The notes beneath the pieces were generated by a model, which saw nothing but the letters and a program-made list of their open reading frames with translations, made no database searches and was not told where the DNA came from. DNA of 64,000 nucleotides from Afipia sp. OHSU_II-C1 (lineage in GTDB: Bacteria; Pseudomonadota; Alphaproteobacteria; Rhizobiales; Xanthobacteraceae). The stretch covers positions 186,001-250,000 of the forward strand of contig NZ_APJI01000016.1 of assembly GCF_000497575.1 (NCBI RefSeq). The letters are read 5' to 3'. Shown piece after piece: positions 8,876-18,284 of the stretch. The position numbers and the translations under genes were made by a program. Numbering within the stretch: the first letter of the stretch is position 1; each line of letters begins with the position of its first letter.

Positions 8876-10597
8876 ATGGCCGCGCGCCTGGACGAAAAAG
8901 AATATCTGGAGCAGTTGCACGCCCTCTGGAACAAGACATGGCCAGAGGGAATCGCGCGAGCGCCGCAGTATCCGCACGGCGAGGTCGCGCTTACCGAATA
9001 TCTGCGTGCCTGGGCGAAACGGCGGCCGCAGCGACCGGCGGTGATTTTCTACGGCCATGTGACGACCTATGCCGATCTCGATCAGCAAAGCGACCGGTTC
9101 GCAGCCCTCTTGCAGGCGAAGGGCGTGCGCAAGGGCGATCGCGTCGCCGTGTTTCTTCCGAACTGTCCGCAGTTTCACATTGTGTTCTTCGGTATCCTTA
9201 AACTTGGTGCGATCCATGTGCCAGTCAGCCCGTTGTCGCGCGCTTTCGAGCTCGCCTATGAGCTCAACGACACAGATGCCGAGGTCATCGTCGCGCTCGA
9301 CCAGCTTGCGGCGACCGTCGATCAGGTGAGAGCGGTGACCAAGCTGCGCGAGGTCATCGTCACCAGCTTCGCCGATGTTATCCCTGCAAACCCCTCCATT
9401 CCGGCCCCGGATTCGATCACCGGCCCGCGCCTCGCGGTTCCGGGCGCGACCGATCTGCTGCCGGCTCTTGCTGCGATGCCTGCGCCTGTTCCGCTGCCGC
9501 CGGCCAGTCTCGATGACATTGCGGCGCTCAACTACACTGGCGGTACGACGGGCATGCCGAAGGGCTGTGTCCATACCCAAGGCGACATGGTCTATACGGC
9601 CGCGGCCAACCATGGCATTTCTGTCGCAGCCAATGAGGACAGCATCTTTCTGTCATTCTTCCCGGAATTCTGGATTGCGGGTGAGAACTTTGGACTGATT
9701 TTCCCGCTGTTCACTGGCGCGACGCTGGTGCTGCTGGCGCGTTGGGATGCGGTGAGCACACTTGCTGCTATCGACAAGTATAAAGTCAACATCACGGCGA
9801 TGCCGGTGGATGGCGCGGTCGAGCTGATGGATCATCCGCGATTCAAGGAGTTCGACCTGTCGTCGCTGACGCAGGTCCGCGTGGTCTCGTTCGTGAAGAA
9901 GCTCAATCCTGACTATCGCAAGCGGTGGAAGGATCTGACGGGAACAGTTCTAACAGAAGCTGCGTATGGCATGACCGAAACCCATACGTCGAACACCTTC
10001 ACGGCGGGTTTCCAGGACAATGATTTCGATTTGATTTCGCAGCCGATTTTCGTCGGACTTCCGGTGCCGGGCGCGGAGTTCAAGATCACGGACTTCCAGA
10101 CCGGCGAACTCGTACCGCTTGGGAGCGAGGGGGAAATCCGCGTTCGCACGCCGTCGCTGCTCAAGAGCTACTGGAACAAGCCGGAAGCGACGGCAGAGTC
10201 TCTCGTCGATGGCTGGCTGCGCACCGGCGACATCGGATGCATCGATACCGAAGGGTTTATTCACTTCCTCGGTCGCCGCAAGGAGATGCTGAAGGTCAAG
10301 GGCATGAGCGTGTTTCCGCCGGAGATCGAGGCGCTGCTCGGACAGCATCCCGCGGTGCTGGGATCGGGTGTTGTCGGACGTGATGATCCCGAAAAGGGAC
10401 AGGTGCCGGTGGCGTTCATTCAGCTCAAACCTGAGGCGATCGGAACGACCAGGCCGGAAGATATTCGTACATGGTGCGCGGAGCGGATGGCCGTCTACAA
10501 GGTGCCGGAAGTGCGGATCATCGACGCGTTGCCGATGACCGCGACCGGCAAGGTCAAGAAGCAGGAACTTGACGTGAAGGCGCCCGCCGCATCGTGA
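8876..10597 (+). CDS. AMP-forming acyl-CoA synthetase
   Basis: A 573-aa ANL-superfamily enzyme. The P-loop LNYTGGTTGMPKGC lies near residue 220, YGMTETHTSN near 365, and the hinge LRTGDIGCIDTEGF with GRRKEMLKVKGMSVFPPEIE near 445-485. The likely catalytic lysine is in TATGKVKKQEL near the C-terminus. It is closest in pattern to medium-chain or aromatic acyl-CoA ligases, but the substrate is unknown. A good AGAAGGAAG ribosome site precedes the ATG. It lies 36 bases after the importer permease and 80 bases before the carboxylase gene, so the imported acid is probably activated here and then carboxylated. Confidence 0.88.
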   Translation: MAARLDEKEYLEQLHALWNKTWPEGIARAPQYPHGEVALTEYLRAWAKRRPQRPAVIFYGHVTTYADLDQQSDRFAALLQAKGVRKGDRVAVFLPNCPQFHIVFFGILKLGAIHVPVSPLSRAFELAYELNDTDAEVIVALDQLAATVDQVRAVTKLREVIVTSFADVIPANPSIPAPDSITGPRLAVPGATDLLPALAAMPAPVPLPPASLDDIAALNYTGGTTGMPKGCVHTQGDMVYTAAANHGISVAANEDSIFLSFFPEFWIAGENFGLIFPLFTGATLVLLARWDAVSTLAAIDKYKVNITAMPVDGAVELMDHPRFKEFDLSSLTQVRVVSFVKKLNPDYRKRWKDLTGTVLTEAAYGMTETHTSNTFTAGFQDNDFDLISQPIFVGLPVPGAEFKITDFQTGELVPLGSEGEIRVRTPSLLKSYWNKPEATAESLVDGWLRTGDIGCIDTEGFIHFLGRRKEMLKVKGMSVFPPEIEALLGQHPAVLGSGVVGRDDPEKGQVPVAFIQLKPEAIGTTRPEDIRTWCAERMAVYKVPEVRIIDALPMTATGKVKKQELDVKAPAAS

Positions 10598-10677
10598 GTT
10601 GATCGCCAAATTATTCATCCGATGCGGTGTCACGATTGCCCGCACCGGAGTGATGTTGTTTTGTGACGGAGAGAGTT

Positions 10678-13600
10678 ATGTCGTTTCGCAAGCTGCTGAT
10701 CGCCAACCGGGGCGAGATCGCCATTCGTATCGCGCGCGCCGCCGCAGACGCTGGGCTCGCAACGGTTGCGATCTACCCGGCTGACGATGCATTATCGCTT
10801 CATGTCCGTGCGGCGGACAAGGCCTGCGAAATTCCCGGGCGCGGTGCACGTGCCTATCTTGATATTGAAGGCGTGATCTCGGCGGCGAAATCCACCGGTT
10901 GCGATGCACTGCATCCGGGTTACGGATTTCTCAGCGAGAACGCGGTGCTGGCACGGCGCTGCGCGGAAGAGGGGATTATATTCGTCGGGCCTTCGCCTGA
11001 GGCGCTTGATCTGTTCGGTGACAAGGTTGCGGCGAAAGCGCTGGCGAAACGTTGCAGTGTCCCGGTGATCGAAGGCACCGTCGGCCCGACTACGCTGGAC
11101 GAGGCAAAAGCGTTTTTTACATCGCTCGGCAAGGGCGGCGCTGTCATGGTCAAGGCGATGGCCGGCGGCGGTGGCCGCGGCATGCGTGCTGTGGAGAAGG
11201 CGTCCGATCTGGATGAAGCATATGCACGCTGCCAGTCCGAGGCGAAAGCGGCATTCGGCAGCGACGGTGTGTATGTCGAGCGGCTCATTCGCAAGGCGCG
11301 CCATATCGAAGTGCAGATTATCGGAGATCGCCATGGCGCGATCAGCCATCTGTGGGAACGCGAGTGTACCATCCAGCGCCGCAACCAGAAGCTGATCGAG
11401 GTCGCGCCAAGCCCTTCGCTTAGCGATGGTCTCCGTGCGCGCATCGTTGAAGCCGCAAAACAACTGGCCGGAGCGGCGAACTACGACAGCCTCGGCACCT
11501 TCGAGTTTCTGGTGGACGGGGAAGCTGGCGAGGGCGATGGCGCCTTTGCGTTTATCGAGGCAAATCCGCGGCTTCAGGTCGAGCATACGGTCACGGAAGA
11601 AGTGCTCGGCGTCGATCTGGTGAAATCGCAGCTTGCGGTCGCAGACGGTGCGACGCTGGGCTCGCTCGGGCTGGCGCAGTCCGATGTCCCGCCGCCGCGC
11701 GGCTTTGCGATTCAATCACGCATCAACATGGAAGTGATGGACGAGAGCGGAGCAACGAAGCCGACCGGCGGCGTGCTAGGGGTGTTTGAGCCGCCGTCCG
11801 GTCCGGGCGTGCGTGTCGATACCTTCGGTTATGCTGGCTACAAGACAAGCGCCGCCTTCGACTCGCTGCTGGCCAAGGTGATCGTTCATACGCCGTCCGC
11901 ACGCTGGCCTGATGCGGTCGCAAAGGCTGCGCGCGCGCTGCGCGAATTTCGTATCGACGGTGTCGCGACCAACATCCCGTTCATCCAGGCGCTGCTGGCA
12001 AATTCGGATTTTGTTGCTAACCGGATCAGCACGAATTTTGTCGATACCCATGCGGCCGCGCTTGTTAGTGCGGCCAGGGAGGCTGCTCAGCCGCTGTTCT
12101 TTACAAGCGTGGGCGAGGATAAATCGGGCACCGGCGCCAAGAACGACGGCGCGACGAGCGGGCCGGCGGGATCGGTCGCAGTAGCGGCGCCGCTGCAAGG
12201 TACGGTGGTTGCGATCCCGGTTGCTGAGGGCGACATCGTGCATCCGGGACAGCAACTTGCGATCATCGAATCCATGAAGATGGAGCATCTGGTGACCGCC
12301 CAGCAGGGCGGAAAGATCACCAGGATCGTCGCGGCTGACGGCGTCACGCTAATGCAGGGCGAAACGATCCTCTATATCGAGCCGCAGGAGATGGCCGGGC
12401 AGGAGTTGGTGGAGGAAGCCGAGATCGATCTCGATTTCATTCGTCCCGATCTGGCCGAGATGATCGCACGCCAGGGCAATACACTGGATGAAAACCGGCC
12501 GCAGTCGGTGGAGCGCCGCCGCAAGACGAACCAGAGAACGGCGCGGGAGAATATCGCCCAACTCGTCGACGAGGGATCATTCATGGAGTACGGCTCGCTG
12601 GCGATTGCCGCGCAGCGCCGCCGCCGGCCTGTCGATGACCTGATCAAGAACACCCCGGCCGACGGTCTTGTTGCCGGTGTTGCGACAGTGAACGCAACCA
12701 AGCTCGGCGAGCAGGATGCACGCTGCATGGTGATCTCTTACGATTACACCGTGCTGGCCGGCACTCAGGGTCACATGAATCACAAGAAGATCGACCGGAT
12801 GCTCAGCCTTGCCGAGCAGTGGCGCATGCCGCTTGTGTTCTATGCTGAAGGCGGCGGCGGTCGACCCGGCGATACCGACCGGCTTGGCATGACTGGCCTC
12901 GACGGGCCTTCGTTCGTGCAGTTTGCGCGGTTGTCCGGGCTGGTGCCGGTGGTCGGCGTCGTTTCGGGCTATTGCTTCGCAGGCAACGCCGCAATGCTCG
13001 GCTGCTGTGATGTTATCATTGCCACGGAGAATGCGTCGATCGGCATGGGTGGACCGGCGATGATCGAAGGTGGCGGCCTTGGCGTCTATCATCCGGCGGA
13101 AGTGGGGCCGGTGTCGTTCCAGTCGCCCAATGGGGTTGTCGATATTCTCGTCGCGGACGAAGAGGCCGCGACGGCTGCCGCGCAAAAATACCTGTCGTAT
13201 TTTCAGGGCGCGCTTGCCGACTGGAAAGCACCAGACCAGCGGTTGCTGCGCCGCGCGATCCCTGAAAATCGCCTGCGTGTTTACGATATCCGATCCGTCA
13301 TCGATCTGATCGCGGACGAAGGCTCGGTGCTCGAAATCCGGCGCGATTTCGGCGTCGGCATGATTACGGCGTTCATCCGAATCGAGGGCAAGCCTTTCGG
13401 CCTGATTGCGAACAATCCCAAGCATCTCGGTGGTGCGATCGACGCCAACGCGGGTGACAAGGCGGCGCGCTTCCTGCAACTTTGCGACGCGTTCGACATT
13501 CCGATCGTGTCGTTGTGCGACACGCCGGGATTCATGGTTGGCCCGGAGGCGGAGAAAACCGCAATCGTTCGTCATGTGGCGCGCATGTTCGTAACCGGCG

Positions 13601-13995
13601 CAAGCATGACCGTGCCACTGTTTGGAATCGTGCTTCGCAAGGGTTACGGCCTTGGCGCGCAATCGATGATCGGCGGTGGCTTCCACGCGTCGTTCTTCAC
13701 GGCGGCGTGGCCGACCGGCGAATTTGGTGGCATGGGTCTGGAAGGCTATGTCCGGCTCGGCTTCCGCAAGGAGATGGAAGCGATTCCCGATCCGGTGGAA
13801 CGCGAGAAATACTACAAGGCAAAAGTCGCCGAACTATACGCCAACGGCAAGGCCACTTCGATCGCGTCGGTGTTCGAAATCGACAACGTGATCGATCCCG
13901 CGGAAACGCGAGGCTGGATCATGGCCGGGCTGCGCTCGGTGCCGAAGCCGGCCAAGCGCGAGCACCGCAAGCGGCCGTGCATCGATACCTGGTGA
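10678..13995 (+). CDS. Single-chain acyl-CoA carboxylase (biotin carboxylase, carrier and carboxyltransferase in one protein)
   Basis: A 1105-aa biotin enzyme. Residues 1 to about 450 form the biotin carboxylase (FRKLLIANRGEIAIRI, ATP-grasp loop KAMAGGGGRGMRAV near 165, ERECTIQRRNQK and EANPRLQVEHTVTE further on). The biotinyl domain is about 500-570, with the biotinylated Lys534 in ESMKMEH. From about 590 to the end is a crotonase-fold carboxyltransferase with both halves present (RRKTNQRTARENIAQLVDEGSF; later IVSLCDTPGFMVG and GGGFHASFF). Most bacterial acyl-CoA carboxylases split these roles over two or three genes. Single-chain long-chain acyl-CoA carboxylases of about this size and order are known, so the fusion is genuine. 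The ATG at 10678 has GGAGAG upstream; a GTG at 10663 is less likely. Substrate is not predictable. Confidence 0.9.
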   Translation: MSFRKLLIANRGEIAIRIARAAADAGLATVAIYPADDALSLHVRAADKACEIPGRGARAYLDIEGVISAAKSTGCDALHPGYGFLSENAVLARRCAEEGIIFVGPSPEALDLFGDKVAAKALAKRCSVPVIEGTVGPTTLDEAKAFFTSLGKGGAVMVKAMAGGGGRGMRAVEKASDLDEAYARCQSEAKAAFGSDGVYVERLIRKARHIEVQIIGDRHGAISHLWERECTIQRRNQKLIEVAPSPSLSDGLRARIVEAAKQLAGAANYDSLGTFEFLVDGEAGEGDGAFAFIEANPRLQVEHTVTEEVLGVDLVKSQLAVADGATLGSLGLAQSDVPPPRGFAIQSRINMEVMDESGATKPTGGVLGVFEPPSGPGVRVDTFGYAGYKTSAAFDSLLAKVIVHTPSARWPDAVAKAARALREFRIDGVATNIPFIQALLANSDFVANRISTNFVDTHAAALVSAAREAAQPLFFTSVGEDKSGTGAKNDGATSGPAGSVAVAAPLQGTVVAIPVAEGDIVHPGQQLAIIESMKMEHLVTAQQGGKITRIVAADGVTLMQGETILYIEPQEMAGQELVEEAEIDLDFIRPDLAEMIARQGNTLDENRPQSVERRRKTNQRTARENIAQLVDEGSFMEYGSLAIAAQRRRRPVDDLIKNTPADGLVAGVATVNATKLGEQDARCMVISYDYTVLAGTQGHMNHKKIDRMLSLAEQWRMPLVFYAEGGGGRPGDTDRLGMTGLDGPSFVQFARLSGLVPVVGVVSGYCFAGNAAMLGCCDVIIATENASIGMGGPAMIEGGGLGVYHPAEVGPVSFQSPNGVVDILVADEEAATAAAQKYLSYFQGALADWKAPDQRLLRRAIPENRLRVYDIRSVIDLIADEGSVLEIRRDFGVGMITAFIRIEGKPFGLIANNPKHLGGAIDANAGDKAARFLQLCDAFDIPIVSLCDTPGFMVGPEAEKTAIVRHVARMFVTGASMTVPLFGIVLRKGYGLGAQSMIGGGFHASFFTAAWPTGEFGGMGLEGYVRLGFRKEMEAIPDPVEREKYYKAKVAELYANGKATSIASVFEIDNVIDPAETRGWIMAGLRSVPKPAKREHRKRPCIDTW

Positions 13996-14009
13996 GACAC
14001 GAGAGGAGG

Positions 14010-14026
14010 CCCTGTCCCCGACAGGG
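14010..14026. terminator. GC-rich hairpin between convergent genes
   Basis: CCCTGTC at 14010-14016 pairs with GACAGGG at 14020-14026 over a three-base loop. It lies just after the carboxylase stop and before the stop of the leftward vWA gene. There is no T-run, so intrinsic termination is uncertain. Confidence 0.35.
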
Positions 14027-14047
14027 GGAGGGCTCTCAGCTCCTGTT

Positions 14048-15418
14048 CTATTGGTAGGATGCAACGATATCGGAGATGGCGCGTTCAAGCTGACGGGCCG
14101 TCGAACACTGACGCACGACGCTGCAATACGTCGCGTATCGCGGCATTTCGGAATCGCCCATTCCCCAGATCATGCGCCCTTCGGGATTGAGCCATACCAG
14201 CCGCTTCGATCTCTCCGAAATACGACGAAGGATATCGGCCCGCGGATTAAGATTGTTCGTTCGCGCGTCACCGAGCACAATGACCGTCGTCTGCGGCGTG
14301 ACGTGACGCATCCATTGTGACTCGAAATCCGCCAGCGATTTTCCGTAGTCGGACGATCCCAGGCCGACCAGCGACATGATGTCCGCCATGGCTGCCTCGG
14401 GCGTTTTTGAATCCAGAATGTCGCTGACATCCATCAGATGACCCGAGAACGCGAAAGAGCGCACATCGGAGACAACTTCATGCAGGCTGTAAATCAGCAG
14501 CAGGAAAAAATCCGACACCTTGGCGACGGAACCGCTGACGTCACAAATGGCAACGATTTTCGGCCTGTCGCGGTGGCGGCGTTTCCACGTGGTCAGGAAC
14601 GGAACGCCGCCCCACGCGGCGTTGCGCCGGATGGTCCGGCGCACGTCGAGATGCCCACGCCGCTGGCGCTTGCGGGGCCGGCTGTAGCGCTCGCGGAGCC
14701 GCCGCGCCATGACGCGGATGAGCGCGCGCATCTGTTCGACCTGCCGCCGGTCGAGCTGCGAGAGGGGCGCATTCTTCAGGATTTCGTTGCGAAGATTTTC
14801 GGTTTCTTCGCGCCCGTAGAGAAGGAGTGCCTGTGAGACACGATCGCGAACGTTTTCGCGCAGGGCCTCGGTCGCGGTAGCGAGCCGCTCGGCTTCGGAA
14901 GGATTGGTTTGCGCCAGTTGCTCGAGATCGTCGCGCAGTTGCTGAATGCCCAGCAGATCGAGAATCCGGCTGGAAAAGATGCCGCGCTGGGTGAAAAACC
15001 GGATGTCTGACAGCGAAGCAGCGTTGGCCGCATTGGAAATGGCGGCTTCCATCTCCGCGCGGTCCTGCGAAAGAAGCGTCTGCGCCAGCTGGCCGAGGCC
15101 GGAGGAGGGCGCGCCGGGTGCGCCTTCAGTCTGTCCAGACTCCGAGCCCTCTTGCTGTACGCCCGAGGCGTCCGGATCGCCATCGGCCCGGGGCTGGGTC
15201 AGCTCGGGATGATCGAAGAACACATCGAAGCAGTCGCTGAGCAGCCGCTTTTCTTCCTGGCTCTTGGCGAGAGTCACGAGGAAGGTGTCGCGCAGAACAG
15301 ACCGGTCGTAAAAACCGATGTCGGCCACAGCCCTCATCGCATCCATGCTCTCGGACGGCGAGATGCGAACGCCGGCGCCGCGCGCTGCACGAAAGAAGCG
15401 ATGAAGGTTTTCCCTCAT
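14048..15418 (-). CDS. vWA-domain protein, CoxE-like
   Basis: A 456-aa protein with a long N-terminal helical region and a C-terminal von Willebrand A domain. The metal-ion-dependent adhesion site motif AICDVSGSVAK (DxSxS) is near residue 295, and the later D in VIVLGDARTNN supplies the other usual ligand. The middle part has the RYSRPRKRQRRGHLDVRRT-like basic stretch typical of CoxE-like proteins. Such proteins act with a MoxR-type AAA+ ATPase as a remodelling or metal-insertion pair; in carboxydotrophs CoxD and CoxE help mature the molybdenum-copper CO dehydrogenase. The MoxR partner ends four bases upstream, so the pair is an operon. Its client here is unknown. Confidence 0.85.
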   Translation of the reverse strand: MRENLHRFFRAARGAGVRISPSESMDAMRAVADIGFYDRSVLRDTFLVTLAKSQEEKRLLSDCFDVFFDHPELTQPRADGDPDASGVQQEGSESGQTEGAPGAPSSGLGQLAQTLLSQDRAEMEAAISNAANAASLSDIRFFTQRGIFSSRILDLLGIQQLRDDLEQLAQTNPSEAERLATATEALRENVRDRVSQALLLYGREETENLRNEILKNAPLSQLDRRQVEQMRALIRVMARRLRERYSRPRKRQRRGHLDVRRTIRRNAAWGGVPFLTTWKRRHRDRPKIVAICDVSGSVAKVSDFFLLLIYSLHEVVSDVRSFAFSGHLMDVSDILDSKTPEAAMADIMSLVGLGSSDYGKSLADFESQWMRHVTPQTTVIVLGDARTNNLNPRADILRRISERSKRLVWLNPEGRMIWGMGDSEMPRYATYCSVVRQCSTARQLERAISDIVASYQ

Positions 15419-15422
15419 TGCA

Positions 15423-16370
15423 TTATCCGAATACGTTCTGTCGGCCGCCCTTGGCCACTAAAGCGCTGACTTGCGGCAGCGTGGTTTCGATGTCCGCTTC
15501 GTACTTCAGGAGAACGTTCAGCGTTTCCTTGACGGTCTCGCTGTCGAGTTCCGGCGCTTCCAGGAGGACGAGCACGCGCGCCCAGTCGATGGTTTCGCTG
15601 ACCGACGGCAGCTTCTTCAGATCGAGTGTGCGAACGTCGTTGATGAAGCCGACAATCTGCTTGCGCAGGGATTGCGAGATTCCCGGAACGCGGCTTTCGA
15701 TGATCCGCTCTTCCAGCTTCTGATCGGGAAATCCGATGTGAAGATGAAGGCAGCGCCGCTTGAGGGCGTCGCCGAGGTCGCGTTCGCCGTTCGAAGTGAG
15801 AATCACGGTCGGCGGCACGATGGCCGAGATCGTTCCGAGTTCGGGAATGGTGATCTGGAAATCAGACAAGATTTCCAGAAGCAGAGCTTCGAACTCCGCG
15901 TCGGCCTTATCGATTTCGTCGATCAGCAACACGCAGCCGTTGGTCTGCTGAAGCGCCTGCAAAAGAGGGCGGGGTTCGACGAACTCGCGGGAGAAGAAGA
16001 CGTCGCCAAAATCGTGCAAGCGGCTCAGGGCGGCGGGAAGCGTTTCAGCCCCGCCGAGGACTTCGCCGACCTTGTCTTTCAGGATCTGCGTATAGAGAAG
16101 CTGCTTAGCGTATTTCCACTCGTAGAGCGCCTTTGCCTCATCAAGGCCCTCATAACACTGCAGGCGGATCATCGAGAGGTTGCGCGAGGCGGCGAGAGCC
16201 TTGGCAAGCTCGGTTTTGCCGACACCGGCGGGGCCCTCGACAAGGATGGGCTTTTCAATTCGCTGCGCGAGAAAGACCGCGGTCGCAATCTGGCGGCTGG
16301 CGATATAGCCAGCCGAGGCGAGGCTGGTTTCGACGGCATCGATTGAAGCCGCCGGCAGATGTTCCGTCAC
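15423..16370 (-). CDS. MoxR-family AAA+ ATPase
   Basis: A 315-aa AAA+ ATPase. Walker A GPAGVGKTEL is near residue 42, Walker B VLLIDEIDKAD near 145, sensor-1 LTSNGERDLGDAL near 195, and the arginine-finger region RRCLHLHIGFP follows. It resembles the CoxD/MoxR subgroup that always occurs with a vWA protein. The start is a GTG at 16370 with GGAG nine bases upstream. Partner and operon mate of the vWA gene. A role in assembling a metalloenzyme or other complex is expected from family knowledge, but the client is not identified. Confidence 0.87.
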   Translation of the reverse strand: MTEHLPAASIDAVETSLASAGYIASRQIATAVFLAQRIEKPILVEGPAGVGKTELAKALAASRNLSMIRLQCYEGLDEAKALYEWKYAKQLLYTQILKDKVGEVLGGAETLPAALSRLHDFGDVFFSREFVEPRPLLQALQQTNGCVLLIDEIDKADAEFEALLLEILSDFQITIPELGTISAIVPPTVILTSNGERDLGDALKRRCLHLHIGFPDQKLEERIIESRVPGISQSLRKQIVGFINDVRTLDLKKLPSVSETIDWARVLVLLEAPELDSETVKETLNVLLKYEADIETTLPQVSALVAKGGRQNVFG

Positions 16371-16642
16371 GATCGATATCTCCGGCTGTTGTCAGATCAC
16401 CCTAAACCGGACGCGGCCGGTCAGCGAGGGCGTATCAGCGCATTGCTACGATGCTGCGCGGCTGGCGTCCATCTTGCCTGAACAATTCATCGTAAACCAT
16501 TGATGTAATGTAACAATCCTGTTTTTGCGAAATAGCAAATTTCCGGGGTCGTATTCGCGTGATCTGGTGGTGATACACACCCTTCCGTGGCCGCGCCACA
16601 TGGCCTAAGACGGCGCAACTTTTTTCCCTGACTCGTGTGCAC

Positions 16643-18265
16643 ATGATCCGTCTCGACAATATCAGCAAGCAGAATGGCCATCAGATTCTCTTCATCGAAG
16701 CCTCCGCAGCGCTTCAGAGGGGCGAAAAGGTTGGCCTCGTCGGTCCGAACGGGTCAGGCAAGACGACACTGTTCCGCATGATCACCGGCCAGGAGCTTCC
16801 TGATGAAGGTCAGGTGGCCGTCGATCGCGGTGTGACCATTGGCTATTTCAGCCAGGACGTCGGTGAAATGTCGGGCCGCAGCGCGGTGTCCGAGGTCATG
16901 GACGGCGCCGGCCCGGTCAGTTCCGTGGCTGCGGAGTTGAAAGAACTCGAGGCCGCCATGGCGGACCCCGACAAGGCGGACGAGATGGACGCCATCATCG
17001 AGCGCTACGGCGAGGTGCAGCACCGCTTCGAGGAGCTGGACGGCTATGCACTGGAGGGGCGTGCGCGCGAGGTTCTCGCGGGTTTGAGTTTTAGTCAGGA
17101 AATGATGGACGGCGACGTCGGCGCGCTGTCGGGCGGTTGGAAGATGCGCGTGGCGCTGGCCCGCATTCTGCTCATGCGGCCTGATGCGATGCTGCTGGAT
17201 GAACCGAGCAACCATCTGGATCTGGAAAGCCTTATCTGGCTGGAAGAATTCCTCAAAAACTATGAGGGTATGCTGCTGATGACCTCGCACGATCGCGAGT
17301 TTATGAATCGCATCGTCAGCAAGGTGGTGGAAATCGACGGCGGTTCGTTGACGTCGTATTCGGGCAATTACGAATTCTATGAGCAGCAGCGTGCGCTCGC
17401 CGAAAAGCAGCAGCAGGCGCAGTTCGAGCGGCAGCAGGCGATGCTGGCGAAGGAAATCAAGTTCATCGAGCGGTTCAAGGCGCGCGCCTCGCATGCGGCA
17501 CAGGTGCAGAGCCGCGTGAAGAAACTGGACAAGATCGAACGCGTCGAGCCGCCCAAGCGACGCCAGACGGTGGCGTTCGAGTTTCTGCCAGCGCCGCGCT
17601 CCGGTGAAGACGTCGTGAGCTTGAAGAATGTACACAAGGGCTATGGTAGCCGGAGCATTTACGAGGGGCTGGACTTCTCGGTACGGCGCAGGGAACGCTG
17701 GTGTGTGATGGGCATCAATGGCGCGGGCAAGTCCACGCTGCTGAAGCTGGTGGCTGGCTCCACAGAGCCGGATGATGGAATGGTCAGTCTCGGCGGCAGC
17801 GTGAAGATGGGTTACTTCGCGCAGCACGCCATGGATCTGCTCGATGGCGAACGCACCGTGTTCGAGGAACTGGAATATTCGTTTCCTCAGGCGGGGCAGG
17901 GATCGTTGCGCGCTCTGGCTGGGTGCTTCGGCTTCTCGGGTGACGACGTCGAGAAAAGGTGCCGGGTTCTTTCAGGCGGCGAGAAAGCAAGGCTGGTGAT
18001 GGCGAAGATGCTGTTCGATCCGCCGAATTTTCTGGTGCTGGACGAGCCGACGAACCATCTCGATATGGCGACGAAGGAAATGCTCATCGAAGCGCTCTCG
18101 CAGTTTGAGGGCACCATGCTATTCGTCTCGCACGACCGGCACTTTCTCGCAGCCTTGTCCAACCGGGTGCTCGAGTTGACGCCGGAAGGCGTTCACCAGT
18201 ATGGCGGCGGCTATACGGAGTACGTCGCGCGCACCGGCCATGAGGCGCCCGGCCTGCGGAACTGA
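16643..18265 (+). CDS. ABC-F family ATPase
   Basis: A 540-aa soluble protein with two ABC cassettes and no membrane part. Cassette 1 has GPNGSGKTTL near residue 35, LSGGWKMRVALARIL near 165 and LLDEPSNHLDLESL. Cassette 2 has GINGAGKSTLLKL near 355, LSGGEKARLVMAKML near 445 and VLDEPTNHLDM. They are joined by a charged linker rich in Gln, Lys and Arg (about 250-300), the P-site tRNA interaction motif region of ABC-F proteins. It probably acts on ribosomes as a translation factor of the Uup/YbiT kind; resistance function cannot be claimed. The ATG at 16643 is preferred to a GTG at 16637. A 272-base gap precedes it. Confidence 0.88.
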   Translation: MIRLDNISKQNGHQILFIEASAALQRGEKVGLVGPNGSGKTTLFRMITGQELPDEGQVAVDRGVTIGYFSQDVGEMSGRSAVSEVMDGAGPVSSVAAELKELEAAMADPDKADEMDAIIERYGEVQHRFEELDGYALEGRAREVLAGLSFSQEMMDGDVGALSGGWKMRVALARILLMRPDAMLLDEPSNHLDLESLIWLEEFLKNYEGMLLMTSHDREFMNRIVSKVVEIDGGSLTSYSGNYEFYEQQRALAEKQQQAQFERQQAMLAKEIKFIERFKARASHAAQVQSRVKKLDKIERVEPPKRRQTVAFEFLPAPRSGEDVVSLKNVHKGYGSRSIYEGLDFSVRRRERWCVMGINGAGKSTLLKLVAGSTEPDDGMVSLGGSVKMGYFAQHAMDLLDGERTVFEELEYSFPQAGQGSLRALAGCFGFSGDDVEKRCRVLSGGEKARLVMAKMLFDPPNFLVLDEPTNHLDMATKEMLIEALSQFEGTMLFVSHDRHFLAALSNRVLELTPEGVHQYGGGYTEYVARTGHEAPGLRN

Positions 18266-18284
18266 ACCAGGAAAGTTTTCGGGC

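Noticed and set aside
8117..9613. 498-aa minus-strand frame opposite the permease and acyl-CoA synthetase genes
   Set aside because: It lies entirely opposite well-supported genes, its composition is Arg/His-rich as in shadow frames of high-GC genes, and it has no recognisable domain.
16371..16642. Regulatory leader or tRNA in the gap before the ABC-F gene
   Set aside because: I found only short dyads (TTTGC/GCAAA near 16524-16539 and GTGGC/GCCAC near 16587) and no cloverleaf or leader peptide that I could support.
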